This document shows, piece by piece, positions 22,897-30,927 of a DNA stretch of 64,000 bases. The notes under the pieces are model-generated. The model searched no databases. It had not been told where the DNA came from and saw only the letters and a program-made list of their open reading frames with translations. Positions within the stretch are counted from its first letter, which is position 1; every line of letters starts with the position of its first letter. The position numbers and the translations under genes were made by a program. The stretch spans positions 372,001 through 436,000 of the forward strand of contig CAWEHB010000013.1 of NCBI GenBank assembly GCA_963808705.1, read 5' to 3'. The DNA comes from JASHPR01 sp963808705. Its GTDB lineage: Bacteria > Actinomycetota > Actinomycetes > Streptosporangiales > Streptosporangiaceae.

Positions 22897-24041
22897 GACA
22901 AGCCCTCGTGGCCGGGATCGGCGAGCACGCGCCGCGCGATGTAGTTGCGCATGATCTCGGCCGAGCCGCCGGCCACCTTGAGCACCTTGATGTCACCCGC
23001 GATGTCGGTGTAGGGCTCGTCGAAGTACAGCCCGTGCCCGCCGACGAGGCTGTAGGCGGTGTCGGAGGCCCGCTCCGCGGCGGTGATCGCCAGGTGCTTG
23101 GCCGTGGTCGTGCGGAGCGCGATGTCCTCGCCGCGCTCGTGGGCGAGGGCGGCGTCGTCACGGGCGAGCGACGCGGCCTGCAGCGCGGCCCACGCGTCGG
23201 CGATCAGCCACTGGATGCCCTGGAAGCCGGTGACCATGCTGTCGCCGACCTGCCGCTGCGACGCGTAGCGCAGGCCGAGCTCGAGCGACCGCCGGCCCAG
23301 GCCGATCAGCTCCGAGGCGTTGCCGAGCCGGCTGATGTTGAACGTGGACAGGAACGTCTGCAGGCCCCCGCCGGCCGGGCCGAGCAGCGCCGAGTCCGGC
23401 ACCCGCACCCGGTCGAAGATAACGTCGGCGGTCCGGATGAGCCGCAGCCCGACGGGATCGGTCACCGTGGTCCGGATGCCCGGCAGGCTCATGTCGACGA
23501 GGAAGCTGGTCAGCCCTTCCTCGGCGACCGCGTAGAACAGCGTGACGTCGCAGTCGGCGCCCAGGTTGACGTGCGTCTTGCTGCCGGTGAGCAGCCAGTC
23601 GCCGCCGTCGCGGGTGGCTGTCGCGGTCATCGCCTTGAACGACGAGCCGGCGTTCTTCTCGCTGATCGACTCGGAGAACACGGCCTCGCCCGTGGCGATG
23701 CCGCGCAGCCACCGGTCCTTCTGCTCGCCGGTGCCCCAGTCGAGCAGCCACCGCTGCCCCTGCGCCGCGATCTGCCCGGACACCAGGCCGTGCCGACCGA
23801 CCTCCTCGCTGATGACCACGTACTCGCTGACGCCGCCGCCCAGGCCGCCGTAGGACTCCGGCACCAGCGGGCCGAGGTAGCCGAGCTTGCCGAGCTCGCG
23901 GTAGAGCTCGCGCGGGAACTGCCTGTCCCGGTTGGCGGCGTCGAGCCCGGCGCGGTGCTGCTCGCCGAACCGGCCCAGGTCGGCCGCGGTGGTCTCGATC
24001 CAGGCCGCCCGCGCCGGGTCGGCCTGCAGCGTCGGGTACAT
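22893..24041 (-). CDS. Acyl-CoA dehydrogenase
   Basis: ATG 24041 follows AGGAGGG and gives 382 residues of normal acyl-CoA dehydrogenase length. Typical elements are LVPESYGGLGGGVSEYVVIS near residue 60, AVFSESISEKNAGSSFKAMT for flavin and substrate contacts, SRLGNASELIGLGRRSLELG, and the C-terminal LVGGHGLYFDEPYTDIAGDI followed by GGSAEIMRNYIARRVL. The usual catalytic Glu region is present as the DI-GDIK segment, but the exact base cannot be assigned by eye. It oxidises an acyl-CoA with FAD and passes electrons to ETF. It lies 14 bases after the FAD oxidase and overlaps the ligase start by four. Confidence 0.92.
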   Translation of the reverse strand: MYPTLQADPARAAWIETTAADLGRFGEQHRAGLDAANRDRQFPRELYRELGKLGYLGPLVPESYGGLGGGVSEYVVISEEVGRHGLVSGQIAAQGQRWLLDWGTGEQKDRWLRGIATGEAVFSESISEKNAGSSFKAMTATATRDGGDWLLTGSKTHVNLGADCDVTLFYAVAEEGLTSFLVDMSLPGIRTTVTDPVGLRLIRTADVIFDRVRVPDSALLGPAGGGLQTFLSTFNISRLGNASELIGLGRRSLELGLRYASQRQVGDSMVTGFQGIQWLIADAWAALQAASLARDDAALAHERGEDIALRTTTAKHLAITAAERASDTAYSLVGGHGLYFDEPYTDIAGDIKVLKVAGGSAEIMRNYIARRVLADPGHEGLS

Positions 24042-24055
24042 CGGTCCCTCCTGTC

Positions 24056-25219
24056 TCAGAACACCAATCCGAGCTGACGGTCGCCGGGGCCGGCCGCGGG
24101 CGCGAACCGGTCCAGCCGCAGGGCGCTCGTGTCGAGGCTGGTGATCGCGCCCGTGTCGATCTGCTCGGCGACCAGGCGCCCGATCTCCGGCGCCTGCATC
24201 AGGCCGTGCCCGGAGAACCCGCAGGCGTTGACCCAGGTCGGCGCGGCCGGGTCCGCGCCGAGGATGCCGTGATGGTCCGGGCTGTTCTCGTAGGTGCCGG
24301 CCCAGCAGGCATCCCGGTCCAGCGGCAGGTCGGCCAGCCATCCGAACCGGTCCACCGCGAGCGTGAGCACCGACTCCATCCACGCCCAGTCGACGCTCAC
24401 GTCGTACCCGTCCGGCTGGTCCGGCCGCGCCGCCCCGAAGAGCAGGCGGGGTCCCTCGCTGCGCACGTACACGCCGGTGCCCAGGTCGATGGTCATCGGC
24501 AGCGAGGCGTCCAGCGCGGCCGGCGCGGTGGCGTAGATGTTGCGCCGGGAGTGCACGACCGGCGCGGTCAGTCCGGCCATCGCGGCCACCTCGCCCGCCC
24601 AGCCTCCCGCCGCGTTCACCACGTACTGAGCGCGGCAGGCCGGCTCCCCGCCTGCGGTCACCTCCCAGCCGCCGTTGGCGTCGGGCTCGATCGCGGTGAC
24701 CGGGTGGCGGTACCTGACCTGAGCGCCCGCTGCGCGGGCCAGCTCCAGGTAGGCGCGGGTCGCGAGGTGCGGGTCGACCACGCCGTCGGCCGGGCCCCAG
24801 GTCGCGCCCGCGATGCCGTCCGTGGCGAACGGGGTGATCCGCGCGGCCGCCGCGAGGCCGAGCACGTCGACCGGGACCCCGTGCGCGCGCTGCAGGCCGA
24901 CCGCTCTCAGCTGCGCCTGCCACTGCGCCTCCGGCACCAGCAGCAGGTAGCCGGTGGGCCGGTAGCCCACGTCGATGCCGTGGTCGTCGGGGAACGAGCG
25001 GAACGCCCGGATGCTGCGCCAGGACATCTCGATGTTCAGCGGGTCCGCCCACTGGGACCGGATCGAGGCGAAGGACCGGCCGGTGCTGCCCTCGGCCGGG
25101 CCGCCGAAGGTCTCGGCGACCAGGACCCGCAGGCCCGCCCGGGCGAGGTGGCAGGCGCAGCTGGCGCCGACCACGCCGGCCCCGATGACGATCGCGTCCG
25201 CGCTGGTACTGGTGTTCAT
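24056..25219 (-). CDS. FAD-dependent amine/amino-acid oxidase (DadA/sarcosine oxidase type), first gene of the operon
   Basis: ATG 25219 with GGAG upstream gives 387 residues. The N-terminus AIVIGAGVVGASCACHLARA plus the acidic VLVAE end is the FAD-binding Rossmann fold; FAS-IRSQ and the C-terminal VNACGFSGHGLMQAPEIGRL are characteristic of the sarcosine/glycine oxidase and D-amino-acid dehydrogenase group. It should oxidise a C-N bond, releasing an aldehyde or 2-oxoacid and an amine. It heads the six-gene minus-strand unit ending at 18949 and is divergent from marR, whose operators lie in the shared upstream region. Confidence 0.9.
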   Translation of the reverse strand: MNTSTSADAIVIGAGVVGASCACHLARAGLRVLVAETFGGPAEGSTGRSFASIRSQWADPLNIEMSWRSIRAFRSFPDDHGIDVGYRPTGYLLLVPEAQWQAQLRAVGLQRAHGVPVDVLGLAAAARITPFATDGIAGATWGPADGVVDPHLATRAYLELARAAGAQVRYRHPVTAIEPDANGGWEVTAGGEPACRAQYVVNAAGGWAGEVAAMAGLTAPVVHSRRNIYATAPAALDASLPMTIDLGTGVYVRSEGPRLLFGAARPDQPDGYDVSVDWAWMESVLTLAVDRFGWLADLPLDRDACWAGTYENSPDHHGILGADPAAPTWVNACGFSGHGLMQAPEIGRLVAEQIDTGAITSLDTSALRLDRFAPAAGPGDRQLGLVF

Positions 25220-25261
25220 CGGGGCTCCTGACCGTGCCGTCCCGCCGTGACACGACGCTAA

Positions 25262-25346
25262 GCGCGCGGGCGGGGCGAAGCTTCGGCGCAGGCGCGGAAG
25301 AAACCGCGCGGTCTTCCGACAAATGTCGAAGACCGTCCCGGTGGCT
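25262..25346 (+). repeat. 85-bp direct repeat, copy 1, with hairpin
   Basis: This element matches 27579-27663 along its full 85 bases without gaps. The flank containing GCGGAAGAAACCG is nearly identical, while the centre (GGTCTTCCGACA-AA-TGTCGAAGACC) forms an 11-bp stem with one bulged C. The other copy changes many of these bases yet still pairs. It lies in the divergent gap between the FAD oxidase and marR. Confidence 0.8.
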
Positions 25347-25395
25347 CGCGTGGCGGCGAGATGGCCGCTCCGGCGCCGGAACAAATCCGTGAGGA

Positions 25396-25438
25396 TCCTC
25401 ATTATGAGGAGTAAGAACGTGAACCCGCTCATGATGAG
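25396..25438 (+). promoter_or_regulatory. Twin MarR-type operators CTCATNATGAG
   Basis: TCCTCATTATGAGGA (25396-25410) is a perfect 15-base palindrome around a central T, and CTCATGATGAG (25428-25438) repeats its core. Centres are 30 bases apart, about three helical turns, so two dimers would lie on one face. The second site is 35 bases before the marR ATG, fitting autorepression and possible control of the divergent FAD-oxidase operon. Confidence 0.7.
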
Positions 25439-25473
25439 GCGGGTCAGCGTCTGTGTACGCCGGAGGGGCAGTC

Positions 25474-25941
25474 ATGATCACGCCTGAGCAGCTAGGCGAG
25501 CGGTACATCGCGGTCCATCACCGGATGTTCCGTGCCGTCAATGGCGAGATGAGCGGATGCGGCCTGTCCATGGCCCGGACCAAGGTACTGACGCGGCTCC
25601 GCGAGCAGGGACCCACCCGGCAGAGCGTGCTGGCCGCCGACTTCGGCCTGTCCCCGCACTCCATCACCGACATCGTCGACGCGCTGGAGCGCCTGGGCCT
25701 GGCCGAGCGCCGGCCGGACGCCACCGACCGCCGGGCCAAGCTCGTCGCCATCACCGAGGCGGGCGAGGCCTGCCTGGGCGTGGCGTCCGCCGCCCGTGAG
25801 CGGCTGCTGGGGCAGATCTTCGGCGCCCTGAGCCAGGAGGACCGGGCAACCTTGCTCCGCCTGCTCGACGTCCTCGACGACGCGGCCCGGCCGCTGACCA
25901 CCCCGCCGGCCGCTCCTAGCACACCGATGGTCCCGGCATGA
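25474..25941 (+). CDS. MarR family transcriptional regulator
   Basis: ATG 25474 with GGAGGGG upstream gives 155 residues. Winged-helix features: TRQSVLAADFGLSPHSITDI (recognition helix), VDALERLGLAERRPDATDRR and AKLVAITEAGE (wing). The N-terminal helix begins YIAVHHRMFRAV. MarR repressors release DNA when they bind small phenolic or hydrophobic ligands. Two matching palindromes stand just upstream. The gene is followed 68 bases later by a DHA2-type exporter, the usual marR-efflux pair, and it is divergent from the catabolic operon, so one ligand may govern both. Confidence 0.92.
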   Translation: MITPEQLGERYIAVHHRMFRAVNGEMSGCGLSMARTKVLTRLREQGPTRQSVLAADFGLSPHSITDIVDALERLGLAERRPDATDRRAKLVAITEAGEACLGVASAARERLLGQIFGALSQEDRATLLRLLDVLDDAARPLTTPPAAPSTPMVPA

Positions 25942-26009
25942 TCGCCGGGCTCGGCGCGACCCGCGCCACCCAGACCAGCCACGCTTCTCACCCGGGGGTA
26001 TAGCTCTCC

Positions 26010-27563
26010 ATGTCATCCGTGTCCTCTGCCGCAGGCGGCCGCCGCTCCGCGACCGGCGATCATCGCTGGCTCATCCTGGTGATCGTGGCCGTCGCCCAGC
26101 TGATGGTGGTGCTGGACGCCACCGTCGTGAACATCGCCCTGCCGTCGGCCCAGCACGCGCTGGGGTTTCCCAACAGCGACCGGCAGTGGGTGGTGACCGC
26201 TTACGCCCTGGCGTTCGGCAGCTTGCTGCTGCCGGGCGGCCGGCTCGGCGACATGTTCAGCCGCAAGCGGGTGTTCATCACCGGCCTGGCCGGGTTCGCC
26301 CTCGCCTCGGCACTCGGCGGCGCTGCCGTCTCGTTCGAGATGCTCGTGATCGCCCGGACGCTGCAGGGCGCGTTCGGCGCCATCCTCGCGCCTGCCGCCC
26401 TGGGCACCCTGGTCAGCACGTTCCGTGAGCCGCGCGAGCGCGGCCGGGCGTTCGGCGTCTTCGGGTCCGTCGCCGTCGGCGGCGGCGCGGTGGGCCTGAT
26501 TCTCGGCGGCGTCCTCACCCAGTACTTCTCCTGGCGCTGGTGCCTGTACGTCAACCTGATCTTCGCCGCGATCGCCATCGCCGGCGCCCTGGTCTACATA
26601 CGGGGCAACCGGCCGGACAGCCGCCCGCGGATGGACTGGGCGGGAGCCGTGCTCGCCTCGTCCGGGTTCTTCCTTATCGTGTTCGGGTTCTCGCACGCCG
26701 AGACTGCGGGCTGGACCGCCGCCCTGACCATCGGCTCGCTGGTCGCCGGCGTGCTGCTGCTCGCGGCGTTCGCGTTCGCCGAGAGCAGGGTCAGCCACCC
26801 CCTGCTGCCGCTGCGGGTGATCCTGAACCGGGCCAGGGGCGGCTCCTACGTCGCGGTCGGGCTGACCGGGATCGCGATCTTCGGCGTGTTCCTGTTCCTC
26901 ACCTACTACCTCCAGGAGGTCAAGGGCTACAGCCCGGTGACCAGCGGGCTGGCCTTCCTGCCGATGATCGCCTGCATCCTGCTCAGCTCGAACACCTCCA
27001 GCATCGTGCTGCTGCCCCGGCTCGGGCCGCGGACGCTGATCGCTGTCGGCATGCTGATCGGCGGCGGCGGGATGGCCTACCTCACCCAGCTCACCGTGAC
27101 CTCCGGCTACGCGGGCAGCGTGCTGCCGGCGCTGCTGGCCATGGGCCTCGGCTTCGGCATGATCTTCTCGCCGGCCATCAACACCGCCACCACCGGCGTG
27201 GCCCGGCAGGACTCCGGCGTGGCCTCGGCGCTGGTCAACACCATGCAGCAGGTCGGCGGCTCGATCGGGACCGCGGCGCTGAGCACGGTGGCGCTGACGG
27301 CGACGGCGACCTACCTGGCCGCGCACCACGCGGGACCGCTTGCGCCGGCCACCGCCGCGGTGCACGGCTACACCATGGCGTTCACGGTGTCGGCGGCGCT
27401 GCTCGGCCTCGGCGCGCTGCTGACGGCCCTGCTGGTGCCGTCCAAGAGCCGGCTGGAGGAACTCAGGAACGCGGCTCCGGCGGTCGCTGTTACCCCGGCG
27501 CGCAGCCCGGCCCGGGCGGACGCGATGGCGACCCAGTCCGCCGACGCGTCCCGGCCATCGTGA
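26010..27563 (+). CDS. DHA2-family drug:H+ exporter (14 transmembrane segments, EmrB/QacA type)
   Basis: The 517 residues contain some fourteen hydrophobic segments. Helix 1 holds QLMVVLDATVVNIALPSAQ, typical of DHA2 proteins; the loop GRLGDMFSRKRVF is MFS motif A; GVFGSVAVGGGAVGLILGG corresponds to the antiporter motif C. The C-terminal 40 residues are a soluble Ala/Pro tail. It should export a hydrophobic or cationic compound driven by proton influx, under the adjacent MarR. It is clearly paralogous to the exporter at 59417-61003, sharing long stretches such as LPSAQHAL and QWVVTAYALAFGSLLL. Confidence 0.92.
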   Translation: MSSVSSAAGGRRSATGDHRWLILVIVAVAQLMVVLDATVVNIALPSAQHALGFPNSDRQWVVTAYALAFGSLLLPGGRLGDMFSRKRVFITGLAGFALASALGGAAVSFEMLVIARTLQGAFGAILAPAALGTLVSTFREPRERGRAFGVFGSVAVGGGAVGLILGGVLTQYFSWRWCLYVNLIFAAIAIAGALVYIRGNRPDSRPRMDWAGAVLASSGFFLIVFGFSHAETAGWTAALTIGSLVAGVLLLAAFAFAESRVSHPLLPLRVILNRARGGSYVAVGLTGIAIFGVFLFLTYYLQEVKGYSPVTSGLAFLPMIACILLSSNTSSIVLLPRLGPRTLIAVGMLIGGGGMAYLTQLTVTSGYAGSVLPALLAMGLGFGMIFSPAINTATTGVARQDSGVASALVNTMQQVGGSIGTAALSTVALTATATYLAAHHAGPLAPATAAVHGYTMAFTVSAALLGLGALLTALLVPSKSRLEELRNAAPAVAVTPARSPARADAMATQSADASRPS

Positions 27564-27578
27564 GCTGATCACCGAGCG

Positions 27579-27663
27579 GCGCGCGGACGGGGCGACGCTT
27601 CGGCGCAGACGCGGAAGAAACCGGGACGGTCTCCGGCACATGCCGGCGGCCGTCCCGGCGGCT
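27579..27663 (+). repeat. 85-bp direct repeat, copy 2, with hairpin
   Basis: Same orientation as copy 1, starting 16 bases after the exporter stop. Its centre (GACGGTCTCCGGCA-CA-TGCCGGCGGCCGTC) forms a 14-bp stem with one G-U and one mismatch. Bases that differ from copy 1 largely change in pairs, keeping the stem. Together the copies bracket marR and its exporter. Confidence 0.8.
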
Positions 27664-27700
27664 TACCCGGCCGCGAGCGCTTCCCAGAAGCGCCGCCTGC

Positions 27701-28732
27701 TCATCGGGGTGCGGCGGCCAGACGGTAGGCCGCGAGCCGCAGCGCCATGTGCAGGTCGTCGCGCTGCGGGCTGGTCTTGAGGTTGACTCCGGTCAGGGCC
27801 TCGATGCGCTCGATCCGGTAGTAGAGCGTCGTGCGGTGGATGTGCAGCCGGGCCGCGGCCCGGGCGATGTCCCCGCCGTGGTCCAGGACGGTGCGGGCGG
27901 TGATCATCAGGTCGGGCCTGGGCTGCCGGGCCAGCACCTCCGCCCCCGGATGGATGTCGGCGACGGCCAGGTCGGGCGGCGTGGCCGCGATGAGGTGCCA
28001 TGAGCCGAGCGCGTCCCACGCCGGACGGGCCAGCGCGGCTCCCGCGCGCAGGGCCTGCCGGGTCAGCGCCGCGCGGCGCACCGCCAGGTGCAGTTCGGCC
28101 AGGGGCAGCGGGGGCCCGCTCGTGGCCGTGGCGCGCCGGGACGGGTTGACGTGGGCGCTCATCTCGCCGCGCAGCGGCCAGCCGTTCGCCGTCCGGGGAG
28201 CGTTCACGACCACGGTCGAGGCCGGGTCGAGCTCTTCCAGCGCGATCAGGTCCCGCGCGGCGGCGTCGTCGGGGCCTGCCGCCAGGCGCGCCAGCAGCGC
28301 GGCCCGGCGTCGCTCCCGGCCCTCGCCGGTCATCGGCGACTGCGCGAGGAACATCGCGGCGAGTTCCGCGCACGCGACGATCTGCGGCAGCTGGGCCTCG
28401 GTCACGGCCTCGTCGCCGTTCAGGACCCACAGGTAGCCGAGCAGTTCCCGGCCCGAGCGCAGCGGCACACACCACCGGGGCAGCATGTCGGCTTCCGGGA
28501 CGGCCGGGGTGCGGACCGGCCCCCGAGCCCGGGCCAGCCCGAGCCGCGCCACCACGGCCGCGGCCGCCGGGTCGACCTCGTGCTGCATGATGGTGCGCAT
28601 CCGGGTGCCGTCGACCTCCCCCTGAGCGCTCCACCAGATCGGCCGGTGCCGGGCGTCCTCGACCAGGACCGGGTGGGCCAGGGCGGCGCCGAGCTCATCG
28701 ACAGCCGACTGCACGTCCCTCAAGGCCGTCAC
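27701..28732 (-). CDS. PucR/CdaR-family transcriptional regulator facing pruA
   Basis: The frame stays open to 28945, but a 37-bp repeat that is not a multiple of three lies from 28741 upward. I therefore start at GTG 28732 (343 residues, VTALRDVQSAVDEL). The N-terminal region ALAHPVLVEDARHRPIWWSA is GAF/PucR-like; the C-terminal HTH_30 domain reads ARTVLDHGGDIARAAARLHI then HRTTLYYRIERIEALTGVNL. PucR-type PruC-like activators control proline catabolism in mycobacteria from a position next to pruA, and this gene is divergent from pruA. It probably activates pruA in response to proline or P5C. Confidence 0.88.
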   Translation of the reverse strand: MTALRDVQSAVDELGAALAHPVLVEDARHRPIWWSAQGEVDGTRMRTIMQHEVDPAAAAVVARLGLARARGPVRTPAVPEADMLPRWCVPLRSGRELLGYLWVLNGDEAVTEAQLPQIVACAELAAMFLAQSPMTGEGRERRRAALLARLAAGPDDAAARDLIALEELDPASTVVVNAPRTANGWPLRGEMSAHVNPSRRATATSGPPLPLAELHLAVRRAALTRQALRAGAALARPAWDALGSWHLIAATPPDLAVADIHPGAEVLARQPRPDLMITARTVLDHGGDIARAAARLHIHRTTLYYRIERIEALTGVNLKTSPQRDDLHMALRLAAYRLAAAPR

Positions 28733-28740
28733 CGCCTCCC

Positions 28741-28915
28741 GGCCAGCACCCTCTCCCCCGGGCCAGCGCCGCCTCCCGGCCAGCACCCTCTCCGGCCAGC
28801 GCCGCCTCCCGGCCAGCACCCTCTCCCCCGGGCCAGCGCCGCCTCCCGGCCAGCACCCTCTCCCCCGGGCCAGCGCCGCCGCCCAGCATCCTCTCTCCGG
28901 CCAGCGCCGCCTCCC
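28741..28915. repeat. 37-bp tandem minisatellite immediately upstream of the PucR gene
   Basis: Units 28741-28777, 28811-28847 and 28848-28884 are 37 bases and begin GGCCAGCACCCTCTCCCCCG; 28778-28810 is a 33-base variant lacking CCCC; 28885-28915 is degenerate. Each unit is itself a two-part GGCCAGC repeat. The 37-base period breaks reading frames, so the block is probably not coding although frames stay open by composition. Confidence 0.88.
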
Positions 28916-29088
28916 GGAGCAGCACCACCTCCCCCTGACCAGCATGCCCTCCGGTGGTTTTCGACAATCGTAGGAATCCAGGGCGGGAAGTTCCGCCGCG
29001 GAGCCGATGCCCGCGCCCGGCGCGGATGCCTACAGTTCGGGTGTCGTACCAGATCCAGCGCCCGTCGTTTCGTTCCGGAGACCTTGCC

Positions 29089-30717
29089 ATGACTGCTCCT
29101 GCTGGCCGGACCGCGCTCTTCCCGATCGGACCAACCGCTCCGCTGGCGTTCGCCGCCGGGTCGCCCGAGCGCGCGCGGGTCGGGGCCGCGCTGAAAGAAG
29201 TCCGCCAGGCCGACTACGACGTCGCCAACTTCATCGGCGGCCAGGAGGTGCGCACCGGCAGGCGCGTGCCCATCGTCACCCCGCACGAGCACAGCCGCCA
29301 GCTCGGGCACGCGCACTACGCCGGGGCCGAGCAGACCGCCCAGGCGATCGAGGCGGCGCTGGCCGCCTCCGCTTGGTGGGGCCGGCTGCCGTGGGAGGAG
29401 CGCGCCGAGCCGTTCCTGCGGGCCGCGGACATGCTGCAGCACGGGCCCTGGCGAGACCGGCTGAACGCCGCCACCATGCTGGAGTTGTCCAAGACGACCT
29501 ACCAGGCCGACATCGACGCCGCCTGCGAGACCGTCGACTTCCTCCGGGCGAACGTCAAGAACATGCTCGACATGTACGAGGTGCAGCCCGGGTCCCTGCC
29601 CGGGATGTGGAACCAGGCCGAATACCGCCCGCTCGAGGGCTTCGTGTTCGCCGTCTCGCCGTTCAACTTCACCTGCATGAACAACCTGGCCTTCGGCCCG
29701 GCTGTACTCGGTAACACCGTCGTGTGGAAGCCGGCCGAGAGCGCCTCGCTGGTCATGCACCTGTCGATGCGGCTACTGCGCGAGGCCGGGCTGCCCGACG
29801 GGATCATCAACATCGTCTACGGCGACGGTCCGGAGATCGGTGCGGTGGCCCTGGCGCATCGCGATCTCGCCGCCGTGCACTTCACCGGGTCGACCACGAC
29901 CTTCCAGCACATCTGGCAGACCGTCGGGAGCAACATCGCCTCCTACCGCAACTACCCGCGCGTGGTCGGGGAGACCGGCGGCAAGGACTTCATCCTGGCC
30001 CACCCGTCCGCCGACCTCGAGGCGCTCGCCGTCGCCTGCGTCCGCGGCGCCTACGAGTACCAGGGCCAGAAGTGCTCGGCGGCATCGCGCCTGTACGCGC
30101 CGCGCAGCCTGTGGCCCGCGCTTAGGGACCGCCTGGTCGCGCTCACCGAGTCGGTCGTCGTCGGTGACCCGACCGAGCCGCAGACCTACGTCGGCGCCGT
30201 GATCAACGCCCGCCAGTTCCGTAAGCACGCCGACGCGCTGGCGCGCGCCCGGAGCGAGAACCTGGTCGTGGTCGGCGGCCACACCGACGACTCCGTCGGC
30301 TGGTTCGTCGACCCGACCGTGCTCGAGGTCTCCGACCCTGCCTCGCCGTTCCTGACCCAGGAACTGTTCGCGCCGGTGCTCACCGCCTACGTCTACGACG
30401 ACTCCGGCTGGGAGCGGACCCTGCGGCTGGTCGACGAGTCAACCCCGTACGGGCTCACCGGCGCGGTGTTCGCCGCCGACGCGGACGTGATCCGGCAGGC
30501 CGACGACGCGCTGCGGTACGCCGCCGGGAACCTCTACATCAACGACAAGCCCACCGCCTCGGTCGTGGGGCAGCAGCCGTTCGGCGGTGCGAGGGCGTCC
30601 GGCACCAACGACAAGGCCGGCACCGTCTGGAACATGATCCGCTTCGCCAGCCCGCGGTCGATCAAGCGCAACCATCTGGCGGTGCACGACTATCGCTACC
30701 CGCACCTTGAGCCGTGA
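29089..30717 (+). CDS. pruA: L-glutamate gamma-semialdehyde (P5C) dehydrogenase
   Basis: It oxidises glutamate semialdehyde to glutamate with NAD+ in proline catabolism. ATG 29089 (GGAG at eight bases) gives 542 residues, the length of the stand-alone PruA of actinobacteria. Motifs: FAVSPFNFTCMNNLAFGPA, NTVVWKPAESA (NAD site), HFTGSTTTFQHIW, the general-base VVGETGGKDF, catalytic Cys in EYQGQKCSAASR, and the specific C-terminal PFGGARASGTNDKAG. No proline dehydrogenase (pruB/putA1) follows it, so that gene must be elsewhere. Regulation is probably by the divergent PucR protein. Confidence 0.95.
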   Translation: MTAPAGRTALFPIGPTAPLAFAAGSPERARVGAALKEVRQADYDVANFIGGQEVRTGRRVPIVTPHEHSRQLGHAHYAGAEQTAQAIEAALAASAWWGRLPWEERAEPFLRAADMLQHGPWRDRLNAATMLELSKTTYQADIDAACETVDFLRANVKNMLDMYEVQPGSLPGMWNQAEYRPLEGFVFAVSPFNFTCMNNLAFGPAVLGNTVVWKPAESASLVMHLSMRLLREAGLPDGIINIVYGDGPEIGAVALAHRDLAAVHFTGSTTTFQHIWQTVGSNIASYRNYPRVVGETGGKDFILAHPSADLEALAVACVRGAYEYQGQKCSAASRLYAPRSLWPALRDRLVALTESVVVGDPTEPQTYVGAVINARQFRKHADALARARSENLVVVGGHTDDSVGWFVDPTVLEVSDPASPFLTQELFAPVLTAYVYDDSGWERTLRLVDESTPYGLTGAVFAADADVIRQADDALRYAAGNLYINDKPTASVVGQQPFGGARASGTNDKAGTVWNMIRFASPRSIKRNHLAVHDYRYPHLEP

Positions 30718-30772
30718 TCGTCGGCCCGCGGCGGGAGGCCGGGAGCGGCGGTGCGTCCGAGGGCAGAAAGAG

Positions 30773-30792
30773 CTGAAGCCGGGCGGCTTCAG
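30773..30792 (+). terminator. Hairpin downstream of pruA
   Basis: CTGAAGCC and GGCTTCAG form a perfect eight-base-pair stem around GGGC, 56 bases after the pruA stop. There is no T-run. It also overlaps the end of a possible minus-strand gene fragment. Confidence 0.5.
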
Positions 30793-30911
30793 GAACCGTG
30801 AGCCGTGTCGTTCCTGCTCTCGCGCCGCCAGTTCTGGCCGAGCTCGTTGTCGTGGAGCCTGCGCAGCAGGTGGGCGTAATGGTCCAGCCGGTCGGCGGCT
30901 TGCTGCCTTAG
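30789..30911 (-). pseudogene. Possible short gene fragment
   Basis: The minus strand reads LRQQAADRLDHYAHLLRRLH, then DNELGQNWRRESRNDTAHGS and a stop, with coding-like GC-rich third positions and an amphipathic helix pattern. No start codon with a ribosome site is visible and the family is not recognised. It may be the end of a deleted gene. The gap 30718-31054 otherwise holds only the pruA hairpin and the tandem repeat before the Crp-family gene. Confidence 0.3.
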
Positions 30912-30927
30912 TCTGGCCCCCCCGTCA

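Noticed and set aside
28741..28915. CRISPR array
   Set aside because: Units are contiguous tandem repeats with no unique spacers, and no cas genes are nearby.
28733..28945. N-terminal extension of the PucR regulator
   Set aside because: The frame runs through a 37-bp tandem repeat that would give a different peptide in each unit, and PucR-like sequence begins only at GTG 28732.
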